Source: Acanthamoeba lenticulata (taxonomy: Eukaryota > Discosea > Longamoebia > Acanthamoebidae). Taken from it: a stretch of DNA of 13,800 nucleotides. Below, one piece after another: positions 1-9,200 of the stretch. Position 1 is the stretch's first letter. Each line of letters begins with the position of its first letter. The notes beneath the pieces were generated by a model. The model saw nothing but the letters and a program-made list of their open reading frames with translations, was not told the origin of the DNA and searched no databases. A program made the position numbers and the translations under genes. Location of the stretch: positions 1-13,800 of the forward strand of contig NAVB01002339.1 of NCBI GenBank assembly GCA_002179805.1, in the 5' to 3' direction.

Positions 1-34
1 CTAATACTAATAATTACTATTGTTGATATATCAG

Positions 35-2135
35 CAACTTTGAGAGCTTCGGCGAGGACCCGTACCTGTCGTCGGAGATGGTGCGCGCCAGCATCCGCGG
101 AGCCCAGAGCCAGGGCGTGATGGCGACTGTGAAGCACTTTGTGAACAACAACCAGGAGGACAACCGCTTCCTCGTGAGCGCCAACCTGCCCGACGACCGC
201 ACGCAGTGGGAGATCTACTACCCGGCCTTTGAGGCGGCCGTCGACGCCGGCGTGGCGGCGGTCATGTGCAGCTACAACCGCATCAACGACACCTGGGCCT
301 GCGAGAACGACCGCACCATCAACGACGACCTCAAGGGCACGATGGGCTTCGAGGGCTTCGTGATGTCCGACTGGGGCGCCACCCACAGCACCGCCCAGTC
401 GGCCAACTCGGGGCTCGACATGCAGATGCCCGACGACACCTTCTTCGGCACCCCGCTCGCGCAGGCCATCCGCAACGGCACCGTCCCCGAGTCGCGCCTC
501 AACGACATGGTCCTCCGCATCCTCACCGCCATGTACATGGTCGGCATCATGGACACCCCGCAGACCGGCGACCTCAGCGTCGACGTCCGCTCGCGCGAGC
601 ACACCGAGCTCGCCCGCCGCCTCTCCGAGGTCTCCACCGTCCTCCTCAAGAACGACCGCAACCTCCTCCCGCTCGTACGTCCCCAAGCTTGCAGTCATTA
701 AGATGATGATGAAGGTGATGATGCTAATCCTGATTTGGACGCAGAACCCGAGCAAGCTGCGCACGATCGCTGTGATTGGTGACGACGCGCATGACAACCC
801 GATCATCCACGGTGACGGCTCCGGCTCGGTGATCGCCGAGACCGTCGTGACGCCGCTGACGGGCATCAAGCACTACCTCGCGCGCAACGGCCTCTCTGGC
901 GTGGTCGACGTCATCTACGTCAACAACTCGCGCGTCGACGCCGCCATGGCCGCGGCGCGCAAGGCCGACGTCGCGATCGTGTTCGCCGGCGTCGAGTCGT
1001 CCGAGGGCTTTGATCGCGCCAACCTTTCCCTCTGGCTCAACAACGTGCGCCTCCTTCTCTCGGCCTGGCCTTTCCTCTGGCGCCGGCGGGATTCGAACCG
1101 AATGACTCATGACCTCTCCCCGAATGACGTGCAGAACGAGCTGATCCGGGCTGTGGCCTCGGTTCAGAGCAACACGATCGTGGGCCTCCACATCCCCGGC
1201 GCAACGGTGATGCCGTGGATCGACTCGGTGCCGGCCGTGCTGGCGGCGTTCATGGCGGGCCAGGAGGACGGCAGCGCCATAGCGTCGATCCTGTTCGGCG
1301 AGGTCAACCCCAGCGGCAAGCTGCCCGTCACCTTCCCCAAGACCGTACGGATTGCCCTCCGTCTTTCCGTTAAGCGCATGCGAGCTGACGACGATAACTT
1401 CAATGACGCTGGGGGGGGGGGATCGCCAAACACAGGACACGCAAACCTACCTGAAGACGCGCATGCAGTACCCGGGCATCAACAATGAGACCACCTACTC
1501 GGAGAAGCTGCTCGTCGGCTATCGCTGGTACGCCGTCAGGCATGAAGTAGTATTAGTTGTCGTCTTGATTAACGAGTCAACTCGAACAATCCTTATCTGC
1601 AGGTATGACGCCGCGCACGAGGACCCGCTCTTCCCGTTCGGCCACGGCCTCTCCTACACGACCTTCAAGTACTCCAACCTCCAGGTACTCGCCTCGTCTC
1701 TTCGTCATGCATGTTTCTCGATGCCGCAGCTGACGCTGTGTGATGACGATGACGGACAAAAGGTCTTCAACCGGGTGATCACGCTGCAGCTGACCAACAC
1801 GGGCTCCGTTCCGGGCGCCGAAGTAGTGCAGGTCTACCTCGAGGTCCGCCTTCCTCTTCCTTTTCCCCTTCAGCACTGGACTGACCCTTTGGCTGTTCGC
1901 CGTACTGCAGTACCCGGCCAGCGCCGGCGAGCCGCCCAAGGTGCTGCGCGGGTTCGAGAAGGTGCACCTGGTGCCGGGCCAGTCGCAGACGCTGGCGTTT
2001 GCCTTTGACAACCGCGCCCTTTCGATCTGGGACGAGGCCACGCACGGGTGGAAGCTCATCAAGGGCACCTTCCGCGTTCATGTCGGCTCATCGTCGCGCG
2101 ACATCCGCCTCTCCTCTTCGCTTCATGTCTCTTAA
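35..2135 (+). CDS. Glycoside hydrolase family 3 beta-glucosidase-like protein, 5'-partial
   Basis: GH3 enzymes remove terminal beta-D-glucosyl (or xylosyl) residues by a retaining mechanism. Exons: 35-674, 745-1044, 1135-1344, 1436-1527, 1603-1684, 1763-1843 and 1911-2135, all GT-AG and phase-consistent, giving about 542 residues here. The N-terminus, including any signal peptide, lies left of the window; families of this layout are usually 700-850 aa. Exon 1 opens with NFESFGEDPYL, then KHFVNNNQE, and carries the nucleophile motif VMSDWGATHS (Asp codon 369-371). Exon 2 carries ESSEGFDR, whose Glu (codon 1003-1005) is the likely acid/base by family position. Later come NPSGKLPVTFP, FPFGHGLSYTTF and a C-terminal fibronectin-III-like domain ending at TAA 2133-2135. 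Intron 3 holds an 11-G run (1411-1421) and intron 2 a tRNA-like fragment. Family assignment is firm; substrate is not. The exon 2/3 junction is the least certain. Confidence 0.9.
1078..1128 (-). other. tRNA 3'-end-like fragment and 9-nt direct repeat inside GH3 intron 2
   Basis: On the - strand, 1100-1078 reads GGTTCGAATCCCGCCGGCGCC plus flanking bases, which resembles a T-loop/B-box followed by the 3' side of an acceptor stem. No matching 5' acceptor strand, D-arm or anticodon arm can be found upstream on that strand, where conserved GH3 exon 3 begins, and the T-stem pairs only next to the loop. The 9-mer CCGAATGAC occurs twice on the + strand (1098-1106 and 1120-1128). This is a fragment or a coincidence, not a tRNA gene. 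Confidence 0.3.
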
Positions 2136-2171
2136 TGCAATGATTTACTGCTTTGTTTTCCTGAAGAAAAA

Positions 2172-2196
2172 GCAAATGAATGTTTAAAACATTTGC
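2172..2196. repeat. Short perfect inverted repeat downstream of the GH3 stop
   Basis: GCAAATG (2172-2178) and CATTTGC (2190-2196) are exact reverse complements around an 11-nt AT-rich loop. The element lies 37 bp past the GH3 stop codon, in the 101-bp gap between the convergent GH3 gene and the next gene. It could form a small 3'-UTR hairpin. Confidence 0.5.
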
Positions 2197-2207
2197 CTTT
2201 GAATTAC

Positions 2208-2224
2208 AAAAAAAAAAAAAAAAA
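2208..2224. repeat. 17-nt poly(A)/poly(T) tract at a convergent 3' junction
   Basis: An uninterrupted run of 17 A on the + strand lies between the GH3 stop (2135) and the stop of the - strand gene at 2237. Read on the - strand it is a T run 12 nt past that gene's stop. It is consistent with a 3'-end region; no AATAAA hexamer was seen next to it. Confidence 0.7.
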
Positions 2225-2236
2225 TGCAAAGCGCGA

Positions 2237-2887
2237 TCACGAAGGCGGGACCAGAGGCACGCACACGGCGCTCTGGCCCTGCGTCTCTACCCACGCCTTA
2301 GTCACCTTCCAACCGCGTCCATCGTTGTGCACGTCGACCACGAGCTCACCCGCCGGCCGCTTGAGAGGCACCTGGAGCTGGAGCTCCTCCGTGGCCATCA
2401 CGAGCCGGAAGTTGTTGATCATGTCCCAAGCGCTCTCCTCCTTGGTCGAGTCTTCGGGCTGGCAGTGAGCGAAGAACTGCCAGTTGAGGCCGCTCCGGCT
2501 CAGCGACAGCACGTCACTGACCTGCAGACGCGCGGCTTGGCTTCCGAGCTGCTGTTGAATTGGTCGGCTGGTCTTGATCTGCTGTACGACATCGTTGCCC
2601 ACGGCGTTCCACACGTCGGTCTTCTTTACCTTTTCGTCCTCAAGATAGTGACTCGAGAGGGGTTCGTAGAGGTTGCCGAGATCGAGGCCCAGCTTGAACG
2701 CGATCGGCAGACCGACCACGTACTTGAGCGCACGGCCTCCACCGCCACCACCTCTGCTCCCTGTAAGAAAGATTGTCCCTTAAGATTGCACCCGCATAAT
2801 TGCAATTCAGATCAATGGTCACGCACCACCGTGGTGCTCAGTGTGGGCATATCGCCTCCACGCGCGTGCTCCTCCTGCCCTTCGCAT
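2237..2887 (-). CDS. Small predicted mitochondrial membrane protein, possibly Coa1/Tim21-like
   Basis: Two exons, complement 2830-2887 and 2237-2760, split by a 69-nt GT-AG intron (2761-2829) in phase 1, give 193 aa. The start was chosen because the short first exon encodes MRRAGGARAWRRYAHTEHH: many Arg, no acidic residue before position 17, and a mitochondrial-presequence look. A Gly run (23-28) and a moderately hydrophobic stretch, ALKYVVGLPIAFKLGL (30-45), follow. The soluble part has a helix-like region ending in QIKTSRPIQQQLG, then strand-like segments finishing with GWKVTKAWVET. This order (presequence, membrane anchor, helix, LG, beta strands with GxW) recalls Coa1/Tim21-type inner-membrane proteins, but the resemblance is weak and by eye. 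The gene lies 217 bp downstream of the importin-alpha stop on the same strand and converges on GH3. The reading frame is well supported; the function is a guess. Confidence 0.65.
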
Positions 2888-3104
2888 TCTTTTGGTTTGG
2901 CTGCGTTTGTGTGGCCGTTGTGTGCGTCCACAGCACTTTTGTGTAGTTGTGCTTCAGCTTACTTCGAAGAAATACTCGCTGAGCTTCCGCCAGCTTCAGG
3001 GCCTGATTGGCCGCCAGCTCCTGGGGTTGAGGCGGCTGAAGAACACTCCCGTTTAGGCAAAGTTACTTTGTTGAATCTTATGTACGTGTGCTACAGAAGC
3101 GCCA

Positions 3105-4614
3105 TCACTGCAGCGCCGCTCGCAGCGTGCCAAAAGTGAACGGGTCGCCGGCAGCAGTTGAAGGTACGCCACTCTCCACGGCTAACTGGAGGCCGTAATA
3201 GGTGGACAGGATCTTGGCGGCTTTGGCCTGCACCTCTCCGTAGCTCGCGCGGTGGAGTTGTTCGACTCGAATGCCCACAACTCGCACGAGTTCCTCAAAC
3301 TGCTGATTGCGCCTCAGCGATGAGCACGTCTTGAGAATGTTGTCGAGTGTGTCCAGCACAAGACCAACCATTGCGTGGCGTTCGTCGTCCTCCACGAAGT
3401 CACCGACAGGCAACAGGTGGCACATCGCCTGTACACAACCCTGAGCAACGATGTACTGCACCTGTCCCGGGCTGCCGCTGCTGGTGGCGTTTTGAAGCGC
3501 CCAGCAGGCCTCCTTCTGAATCGCCAGATCGCCGCCACCGAGGTGTCGAATGAGCCACGGGATGATGTTGCATTCGATGACCATCTGGATTTGTTGGCTC
3601 GCGCCCGCGGTGATGTTGGAGATGGCCCAGCAAGCCTCCTTGCATATGTCCTTGTTGGCATGCTGCAGCAAACCGAGGAGTGAGGGCAGAACTCCGCAGT
3701 TGATAACGTATTGTGTCTGAAAGTCATTCCCTGTGGTGATGTTCCCCACGGCGCGAAGGGCAGGGATCTTGATACCATCATTAGGGTGCCTGTAGAACAA
3801 CATGAACAACAATGAGAACATCAATACAAGGTGAACGAGGGCCTTGTTTGGCTCAGCAAAACTGTACGTACAAGAGAAGTTCGACCAAACGGCGAACTAC
3901 GCCGGTTTCGATCACGGCCTGAACTTGGTCGTTGGGACCGTCAGCAAGGAAGGACAGGGCCCAGCAGGCGTCGGAGACAATTTCGTCGTCGTTCGCGTAG
4001 ATGAGGCGCACCAGCGTGGGAAGCACAGGTGCCACCATCTCGAAGTTGGGCGGCGGCTGGCCGCGGCACGTGTTGTGGAGGGCCCACGTGGCATTGCGGA
4101 GGAGAGAGAGCTTGTTGGTTTCCGCCAGGTTCGCCAGGAGCGCGGGGACAGCGCCGTGTACAAGAACACAGTCGCGGAGTGGAGCCGAATCACCTGCCAG
4201 ATTGCCCAGACCCCAAGCGGCCTGTTCACGTTCGTGTTAACAACAGTGCCAGCCTTTAAGCAGCTCATTAAGCGGCTTTACCTGTTCGCGAAGTTCGTTG
4301 ATCGGGCTGGAAGTGAGAAGCTGCACGAAGACCGGCACGGCGCCTGCCTCGACGACCACGCGGGCCTGGTCCGACGAGCCCGCGGCTATATTGGTGAGGC
4401 ACCACGCGGCCTCATACTGGAGCGCAGACAGTTGGGAGGCTGCGAGGAGTTGGACTAAGCGTGGGGCCACGCCCGTGGCAATGACCTGGTCGAGAGGGGG
4501 GTTGGGCTCCGAAACCAACATGCGCAACTGCGTCGCGGATGCAAGCTGCTGCTGCGGGTCATTGTTCCACAGTGGTGCGATAAGAGCAGGCAACTGCTGA
4601 CTTTGCATGTTCAT
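3105..4614 (-). CDS. Importin-alpha (karyopherin-alpha) ARM-repeat protein without IBB domain
   Basis: Importin-alpha binds classical nuclear localisation signals in the cytosol and hands cargo to importin-beta. Exons complement 4282-4614, 3872-4221 and 3105-3789 (introns 60 and 82 nt) give 455 aa. Armadillo repeats run almost end to end. The W..N ladder that forms the NLS groove is intact: EAAWCLTNIA (W71/N75), QAAWGLGNLAG (W114/N118), NATWALHNTCRG (W157/N161), then DACWALSFLADG, PALRAVGNITTG, EACWAISNITAG and EACWALQNATS. The first residues, SQQLPALIAPLW, align just after the importin-beta-binding domain of family members, which are usually 520-550 aa. No Arg/Lys-rich IBB is encoded upstream, and the preceding gene ends only 118 bp away. 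The frame is open for about 25 codons before the ATG but carries few basic residues. The missing IBB is the main oddity; family assignment is secure. Confidence 0.93.
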
Positions 4615-4732
4615 TATTTTGGTGCGTGTGGCTGGTTTAGCCCGTTGTAGTCGCCCTTCTGCTAAAGAATAAAATATTTCTTGGAAACTGGTGCTTGATT
4701 AGGAAAGAGAAAATGATCACACTGCCGCTTGC
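4615..4732 (-). other. 118-bp gap between SDR stop and importin-alpha start
   Basis: Both flanking genes are on the - strand, so this holds the SDR 3' end and the importin-alpha promoter/5' UTR. It is AT-richer than its surroundings. A pyrimidine-rich TTTTATTCTTTAG lies 42 nt before the importin ATG and could end a 5'-UTR intron. No AATAAA hexamer or clear TATA box was seen. Confidence 0.6.
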
Positions 4733-6228
4733 CTAGGGACTGGAGGAAGAGGCAACAGCGACCTCATCCTTCTCATAGAGCAGGCGTCCTTCCATCCCGC
4801 CTGTTTGACGCCGAGTTGGTGATGTTATAAAGTGTGGAGGGAGAAATGGACAAGTGAGGAGAGTAACCGGTGACTTCGACTATCTCGCCCGACACGTGGC
4901 CAGCCGCCTTGTCGGAGACCAGAAAGGCAATCGCGTTCGCCACGTCCTCCGGTGTGGCCACTGCAGCATAGGAGCGATAGCCGTCAAGTCACCGGCACAT
5001 GAACAGGAAGAAGGTCGAAACGGGTAGTGGCGTACCCTTGCGCATGGGAATGGTCTGGAAGACCCGCGTGACCACCGCTTCGTTCTCCATGGCCTCTGTG
5101 TAGAGACGCCAGAAAGGACGATCAGTGAAAACGACCCAATATCTGCGCATGTGTGCAGCAGGAGCACGCAACCCTTGGCCATGGGCGTGAGCACCCACCC
5201 GGGCGCCACCGTGTTCACGCGACCTCGCGGCACGATCCGCGCGATCTCTGTTCGGGCCATAGAGCATTCACACAACATGAGTGCGCTTCTCTTGCTCTCC
5301 GACATGCCACACGAGGCCGGGGGGACGCTGTGGGTACCGTTCTTGAGGGTGCGCATGAAGCCGTACATTAGGGCGCTCTTCGACGACGAGTAGTCGACGT
5401 GGCCAGCTTCCCCAAAGATGCCAGCTGCCCCCTCCCACCGGTCATTATCATCCTCCGAGCTCGCGCCGTGCGTGTAGGGGCGTACATGTGGAACCAATGA
5501 GGACGATGTTGGCGGCCTGCTTCGCGGGTGCGTACGCCTTCAGCCGCCGCATGAACTCGCGCGCGAATAAGAAGCATCCGGTCAAGTTCACCTGCGTTGA
5601 GGTAAGCGTTCTTGTGTTCGGCACTACGCGCCAGAGAGCGTGCGTGACCGCACCTCGATGGTGTTTTGGAACTGCTCGAGCGACATGTCCGTGACTGCAG
5701 GTACGATACATGTACACACGTGTGAGGCACTGCGCGGACTGCCCATCGTGACAGGTTGAGTGGTCGTTAACTGGAAACGTCCTGGGCAGGGAAGATGCCG
5801 TGATTGAGTATCAGCGCGTCGAGTGGGCCCAGCGCGGCCTCGCTTGCCTGCACCAGCTCGGCCACGGCTTGTTCATTCCTGTACAGGAGGAAGTGATGTG
5901 AGTGTTGTACGACCAGGTGACCTGGCTGGGACAACGCTGGTGGCGCACCGCACGTGGGCCTGGAGGGCGACCGTACGGTGGGGAAAGGCCGAAAGGAGCG
6001 GCGCTAGGCTGTCCTTTTGTGAGTTGTAGTGCAGGGTCACTTTGGCGCCCTCGTCCAGCAGCCTGCAACCCCCCTCCCCCCGCAAACCGGTCAGGGTGGG
6101 ATCTTTTCTCTCGCCTTGTTTTACACTAGAAGATCTCTGCTGTACAAGCGAGCTACCGACAGCCCGATGCCACCACTCGCCCCAGTCAACAAGACGTGCT
6201 GCCCCGCAAGACCCAGAAAGCTGCTCAT
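4733..6228 (-). CDS. Short-chain dehydrogenase/reductase (SDR), classical type
   Basis: An NAD(P)-dependent oxidoreductase. Ten exons, complement 6146-6228, 5949-6062, 5772-5878, 5654-5694, 5486-5591, 5338-5424, 5173-5247, 5036-5095, 4868-4960 and 4733-4800, keep phase throughout and give 277 aa, a usual classical-SDR length. The Rossmann motif is TGASGGIG (15-22), followed by LNHG in place of NNAG. The catalytic tetrad is complete: N117 (VNLTG), S149 (IGSTSG), Y162 and K166 (YSSSK). The C-terminal part has VNTVAPGWVLTPMA, an FabG-like PEDVANAIAFLVSD and GEIVEVTGGMEGRLL. Introns are 61-90 nt. The start is the ATG before the Rossmann strand, although the frame stays open upstream. The gene begins 68 bp after the stop of the EF-hand gene on the same strand and may be joined to it (see findings). 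Substrate cannot be told; 3-ketoacyl reductase-like or sugar/alcohol dehydrogenase activity are both possible. Confidence 0.92.
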
Positions 6229-6280
6229 CTCTTGGTTGCTCTTGGTAAGCAAAGAAACACTGAAGAAGAAGAAAATCGAT

Positions 6281-6286
6281 TTTATT
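6281..6286 (-). terminator. AATAAA polyadenylation signal candidate of the EF-hand gene
   Basis: AATAAA on the - strand starts 11 nt after the EF-hand gene's stop codon and 53 nt before the SDR start codon. If used, the 3' UTR would be very short, and the SDR promoter would overlap the end of the upstream transcript. Confidence 0.45.
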
Positions 6287-6296
6287 GCTTCTGCTC

Positions 6297-9200
6297 TTAC
6301 ACCAGGACCCGTTGCCACTCGACGCGCTCGCCCTCGCTCGGGGAGTCCTTCTCGGCCTCGGACGTGTCGGGCGTCGCGACATTGCTGCTTCCACTTCCCT
6401 CGTCGGCCAACAGCGCCGCTCGCCGCACCCGCGCGACGCTGCTGGCCACGCCCACGCCGGCGCCCGCCACAACCGGTGCGAGTTCGAGCTCGTCCTCAGC
6501 GTAGTCGTCTTCATCGTCGTCCGGGCCGCCCAGCATAAGAGGCTGCTTGAGGCCCGGCCGCCGCTTCGAGCTGGTCGACGTCTGGCGGATCATTCGCAGT
6601 TCCTGCGCGGCGCCCTCACCGGTGGTCTCTGGCACGCCGAGGCCATCCGCGCCGTCGTCGTCGGTGTCGGTCTGCGGGAGAGGCACGCTGGCGTGGACCG
6701 GCACCCAGCAGGAGAAGAGCGTCGCAAAGAGCCCGCTGGCGGCGGCGCGATTGGCCGAGGCGGCGGCTTGGGCCTCGCGGGCGCGGAGGCGGCGGAGGCG
6801 CGCGTAGCGCTCCTGGGTCAAGCGCAGCTCCTGCGCCAGCCGCTCAAGCTCGCCGGCGAGCTCGCGGTTGCGCAGCCGCAGCTTCTGCCGCTCGCGCTTG
6901 GCGTTTTCGACGACCTCGCGAAGGGCGCGGACCTCGTTGGCGCCCTCGGCGCGCGCCTGGTCGACGGCCTCGCGAAGCTGGGCCTCGAGGGCCTCCTGGC
7001 GGTCGCGCGTCCAGACGAGCCGCTCCTGCTCGCGGAGCTTGATTTCCTCGATCAGCTGCAGCACGCGGGCCTCCTTTTCGGCCAGGGCCTGTTGCCACGC
7101 CGCGCGCTCGCGCTGGCGCTCGGCCTCGTGCGCCCTATCACGCTCCTCTCGCTCGCGGTCTCGCTTCTGCCGCTCGTCGCGCTCCCGACGCATCTGCGTC
7201 TCGAGCGCGCGCCGCGCCTGCTCCTCTTCGGCTCGCAGCTGCTGGAGCTGCTGCTCCCGCTCGGCCTTCTCCAGCTCCATCCGGTCTCGCTGCTCGCGCT
7301 CGAGGACCTCGCGCTTCTGCCGCTCCTCTTCGTCCCGCGCCTTGTCGTTCGACCGCAGCGCCTCCAGTTCGGCCTGCAGCGACGGCGGCCGTACCGCCAC
7401 CGCCGCGGCCGTCCCGGCGATCAGCTTGCGCTCTACCTCGAGCTTGTACACCTTCTCCCGCAGCGTCGTCAACTGCGAGCACCACACGACGGTCAGCATG
7501 TTGTTGATGTCGCTGCTGCTGTTGTGGTTCTAGTTGTGGCAAGTGGCCTCGTGGGAAGCTCGATGGGAGGCCGCACCTCAGCTTGCGTGGTTGAGAGCTG
7601 GAGCTGGTGTTGCGACAGCTGGATGTCGAGCTCGCTCTTCATGTCGCTGAGGTCCTTGACCTCTTGTGTGGCCTTCTTCAGCGCTGCAGTCAGCTGAAGG
7701 GCGTGCTCCTGCAGCTCCACCAACTGGATCCCGTCCCAGCCCAAGCGGGCGAGTCGTGAGTAAACTCAGGGCCACTCCATAAGAGCAGAGAAAAGGACGC
7801 ACGTTGCGGTCCTTTTCCTCGACACTGCGCTCCAGGTTGGCCAGGGCCTCGTTCTGCACGCTGATGGTGTAGGTCATGTCGTCCATCTGGGACCGCGTCC
7901 GCTGATCCTGCGATTCTCGGTTGTCTGATGGTCGCGACACATCCGCCGTGTTAGCCTCGTCCCAGTCCCTCAGGCCGAGAGAGGGGACAAAAGGGGAGGT
8001 GCGTGCCTGAGAGAACCTCGACCTCGGCCCGAAGCTTGGCGGTGAGGCGCGTGAGCTCGGCCTCGGCCTTGCGGAGGCGCTTGAGCTCCTCCTTGGAGGA
8101 CTCGACCTGGTCGGACAGCTCCTTGGCCTTCTCGCGATGGTGCTGGAGGTCCTTGATCTTCTTGAGCGCGCCGTCAAGCTCATCCTGCTGCTGGCGCTTC
8201 TCCTTGGATATCTTCTCGTTGAGCGCCCCGACTTGCTTGAGCGTTCGTTCGAGCTGCTCCTGGCGCTACACTCGCCGCACCCCCACCAACATCTGATGTC
8301 ACCAATCCTGCATGGCTGCTGTTGGTCGTGGATCTGGTTATGTACAGCGAGGAGGGAGGAGTTCTCGAAGCGCAACCGAGCGAGCTCTTCTTTGTCATCC
8401 TCCAAGCGTGGCCCCTGTATGGCCCAGCCATGAGTATGAGACTCTACATGAACACACAGACGATAGCAGGAGTTACCGTCAGCGATTTGGCTCCGTCATT
8501 CGATGCGTCGGGTTTGCGCGGCAGGTTGAGCGAGAAATCCTGCAGCGCCTGCCATGAGAAGAAAAGAGGGGAGGTGAGTCAACGCCTTTCTGCTGCTGAG
8601 GACGAGGCAGTAGGTTGAGCGTACGATGGAGATGTTGCGGAGGGCATTGAGAAAGTCCTCGAGCGTGACTTGCCCGTCGTCGGCGTTGGCTGATGTCTGA
8701 AGGAGCTGGTGGGCCAACACTCTGATCACCTCCGCCTGCTCGTTGCTGTTCCCCGCCGCCGTGAGATATGAGAAGTTCCTCGACCACACCAGCAAGACAA
8801 AGGAGGAGAACGTACGCGCTCTCCTCGCCGTCGGCGTCAACGTGCTTGCCGGCTTTGAGGAAGTCGAGCAACTCTTCGAGCTCGCTTCGCTCGAGACGGC
8901 CATCGCCGTCCCGGTCGAACTGCGTGAAGAAACGCCCAAAGTGCGCTACTTGGCCCTTGTCCTCGTCGTCCCCATTGCCGCCTGCCTTGTCCACATCATC
9001 GTCATCGCGGTCGATCGAGGTTTCAGCTGCCTGCAGCGGGTCTGTGGCGTCATCGAGTGGGACCGTGGTCAGGTCGTCCTCCTCGGAACCGTCCCCGAGA
9101 TCCTCCTCCGTCGAAGAGAGAAAGCCCTTGATCCCGTCCTGTAGACACCAACAAGCCTGTGAGTGGGAAGGCCGCGCATACACCAGCGGATGAGAAGGCC

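Noticed and set aside
2963..3035. Alternative upstream exon (PPQPQELAANQALKLAEAQ) for the 2237-2887 gene
   Set aside because: It also joins in phase, but needs a 202-nt intron, has no start codon, and competes with the 58-nt exon that supplies an ATG, a presequence and a 69-nt intron.
2180..3139. 319-aa + strand open frame
   Set aside because: It runs antisense through the 2237-2887 gene and its intron, has no family features, and starts in a poly(A) tract.
3844..4458. 204-aa + strand open frame
   Set aside because: Antisense to conserved importin-alpha ARM repeats.
4640..4760. Read-through splice joining SDR to importin-alpha
   Set aside because: A phase-compatible pair exists (donor GTCCCTAG at the SDR stop, acceptor TTCTTTAG), but the donor is very poor and the joined frame would add no IBB-like sequence.
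6285..7697. 470-aa + strand open frame
   Set aside because: Antisense shadow of the coiled-coil exon. GC-rich E/R/K codons leave the opposite strand open; the - strand frame has coherent coiled-coil periodicity and joins in phase to conserved EF-hand exons.
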